Below, in pieces: positions 62,801-64,000 of a DNA stretch of 64,000 nucleotides. The notes below the pieces were generated by a model, which was given only the letters and a program-made list of their open reading frames with translations, ran no database searches and was not told the DNA's origin. Numbering within the stretch: position 1 is the first letter of the stretch; each line of letters opens with the position of its first letter. This stretch comes from Sitta carolinensis (taxonomy: Eukaryota; Chordata; Aves; Passeriformes; Sittidae), in contig CM063285.1 of the NCBI GenBank assembly GCA_032173965.1, positions 22,355,660-22,419,659 of the forward strand, in the 5' to 3' direction. The translations under genes and the position numbers were made by a program.

Positions 62801-64000
62801 AGAAAAGGGTGACCACTTTGAAAGGATGATACATCACACACAAAACCACAAAAAAACCCTGTTTAAAATCTCCACTTACCATATAAAGTAAGTCTGCAGA
62901 GAACATGCCTATGCTAAGCTTCTACACTACTGCAGTTAGGCAAGATGAGTCCCAGCTTCACTTTCTGAATAACCATTTCACTTCTCAGTAGTTACTTGGT
63001 TAAGCAAGCAAAGTCTAATTATCACCCAACATACAAACCCAGCAGTGCCTTCCCTGGACAATGTACAAGTCTTCTTTGTTTCGCAAAATTAAAATTTACC
63101 CAAAAAGACAACACTACTTTTCCAGACATGGCTAATTCTGAAAGAATGGGAGAGGGAAAATGCTTTTTGCATTTTGCCAGCTTTTTGCTGGTGCCTTTTT
63201 TTCCCTTCCAGCTGCAGTACCGTGGCATTTTAAATCTAGGTAGCAGCTTTAGGCTGGAAAATTAAGCAAATCCACACAACAAGAAACAATACATTACAAT
63301 CACAGTTGACTCAACCTCCATCAGAACTGGCTTTCTACAAGCTATCAAAAATACTTCATTTACATCTGGGGCTTTTTTCTCTGAAAAAAATGTTGAAAAA
63401 CCTTTAATGTTGATACTTTTCTAGGCAAAACAAGTAATTATCTCCACTTGAGACATAGTAATATCTAATCTACATTCTATTCCTAAGGAAAGACAACTTA
63501 ATGTCTAGCCTCAGGTGCAGGTGAAAAGAATACTCATAATTCATAAGACTTGAAAAAGACAGAATTGAAATGTAAGGATAGAAATCAGGTAAGGAAAACA
63601 AGGGAAAAGAAATTCCGGTTGTTTAAGGAACCAAGGTAAGTATCCTGGCACTGAATAGTCTTCCTAGTTCAACAAAAGCCATGGAAGTTAGATCCTAATT
63701 TTTATTTCTTGCCCAGTAATAATTTAACAGAAAAATAAATACATAAAGATATGTAAATTATACAAAGAAGATTCCTCAATTTTTTTCCACTGTTAGAATG
63801 ATATATAATCTATCCATGAGGAACTGCACAACATCCTGACATCCTCCAGAAGTAGCATTCTTGTTATCAAAACTCTTCTAGACCTGTTCTTTTCCATTTT
63901 TTCAACTTCTAAGTATTTGTATCCCAATAGCAAAGATAAAAATTATGACAGAAGTCATGATAGATTACAGAAAAGAATAGCTTTTTTTCTTCACTTCTAT

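Larger units (their letters stand above)
25465..64000 (-). other. SPOCK3: SPOCK3 intron upstream of the DDYFRTW exon (partial)
   Basis: This stretch lies 5' of the exon at 25419-25464 in the gene's direction and extends past the window edge. I looked for the preceding testican-3 exon (a QWL...ISQY...WN.FRD-type sequence) on the minus strand and did not find it. The region holds the largest CR1 (57.8-60.6 kb), several older CR1 pieces, a GC-rich block at 31.3-31.7 kb, an unexplained open frame near 32.2 kb and scattered motif matches. From 60.6 to 64 kb I see only AT-rich intron sequence. Confidence 0.75.

Noticed and set aside
1..64000. tRNA, rRNA, CRISPR array, bacterial operon or phage features.
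   Set aside because: Nothing of the kind was seen; the sequence is vertebrate intronic DNA.

Overview
The window reads as bird nuclear DNA: AT-rich, with no bacterial-style gene packing, and with repeats dominated by CR1 LINE fragments, the signature interspersed repeat of avian genomes. I see no SINE families and no CpG island. The species cannot be fixed from the sequence.

The only protein-coding locus I can recognise is SPOCK3 (testican-3, a secreted brain calcium-binding proteoglycan), transcribed from the minus strand. Two of its coding exons are here: a 46-bp exon (25419-25464) from the testican-specific N-terminal region and a 115-bp exon (13670-13784) that opens the follistatin-like domain. 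They share a phase-1 junction. Everything else is intron: more than 38.5 kb upstream of the first exon, 11.6 kb between the two, and at least 13.7 kb downstream of the second. I found neither the preceding signal-peptide/N-terminal exon nor the following Kazal exon; both probably lie outside the window.

The most interesting feature is in the 11.6-kb intron. At 21504-21660 on the same strand there is a 52-codon open segment that starts at an ATG, encodes a signal-peptide or membrane-anchor-like stretch, and ends at a good splice donor in phase 1. That is the phase needed to join the next SPOCK3 exon. It is a candidate alternative first coding exon, giving a testican-3 whose N-terminal domain is replaced by a different leader.

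Region by region: 1-13.7 kb is intron with simple repeats and a 12-bp inverted repeat. 13.7-25.5 kb holds the two exons, the candidate alternative exon and three CR1 pieces. 25.5-57.7 kb is intron with an ancient L3/CR1-like LINE remnant, a GC-rich block near 31.5 kb, an unexplained open frame near 32.2 kb, three further CR1 fragments, a probable ERVL-type LTR fragment, and CRE- and CTCF-like motifs. 57.75-60.6 kb is a decayed 2.85-kb CR1 element with recognisable endonuclease and reverse-transcriptase remnants. 60.6-64 kb is plain intron. Most short open frames elsewhere look like chance.
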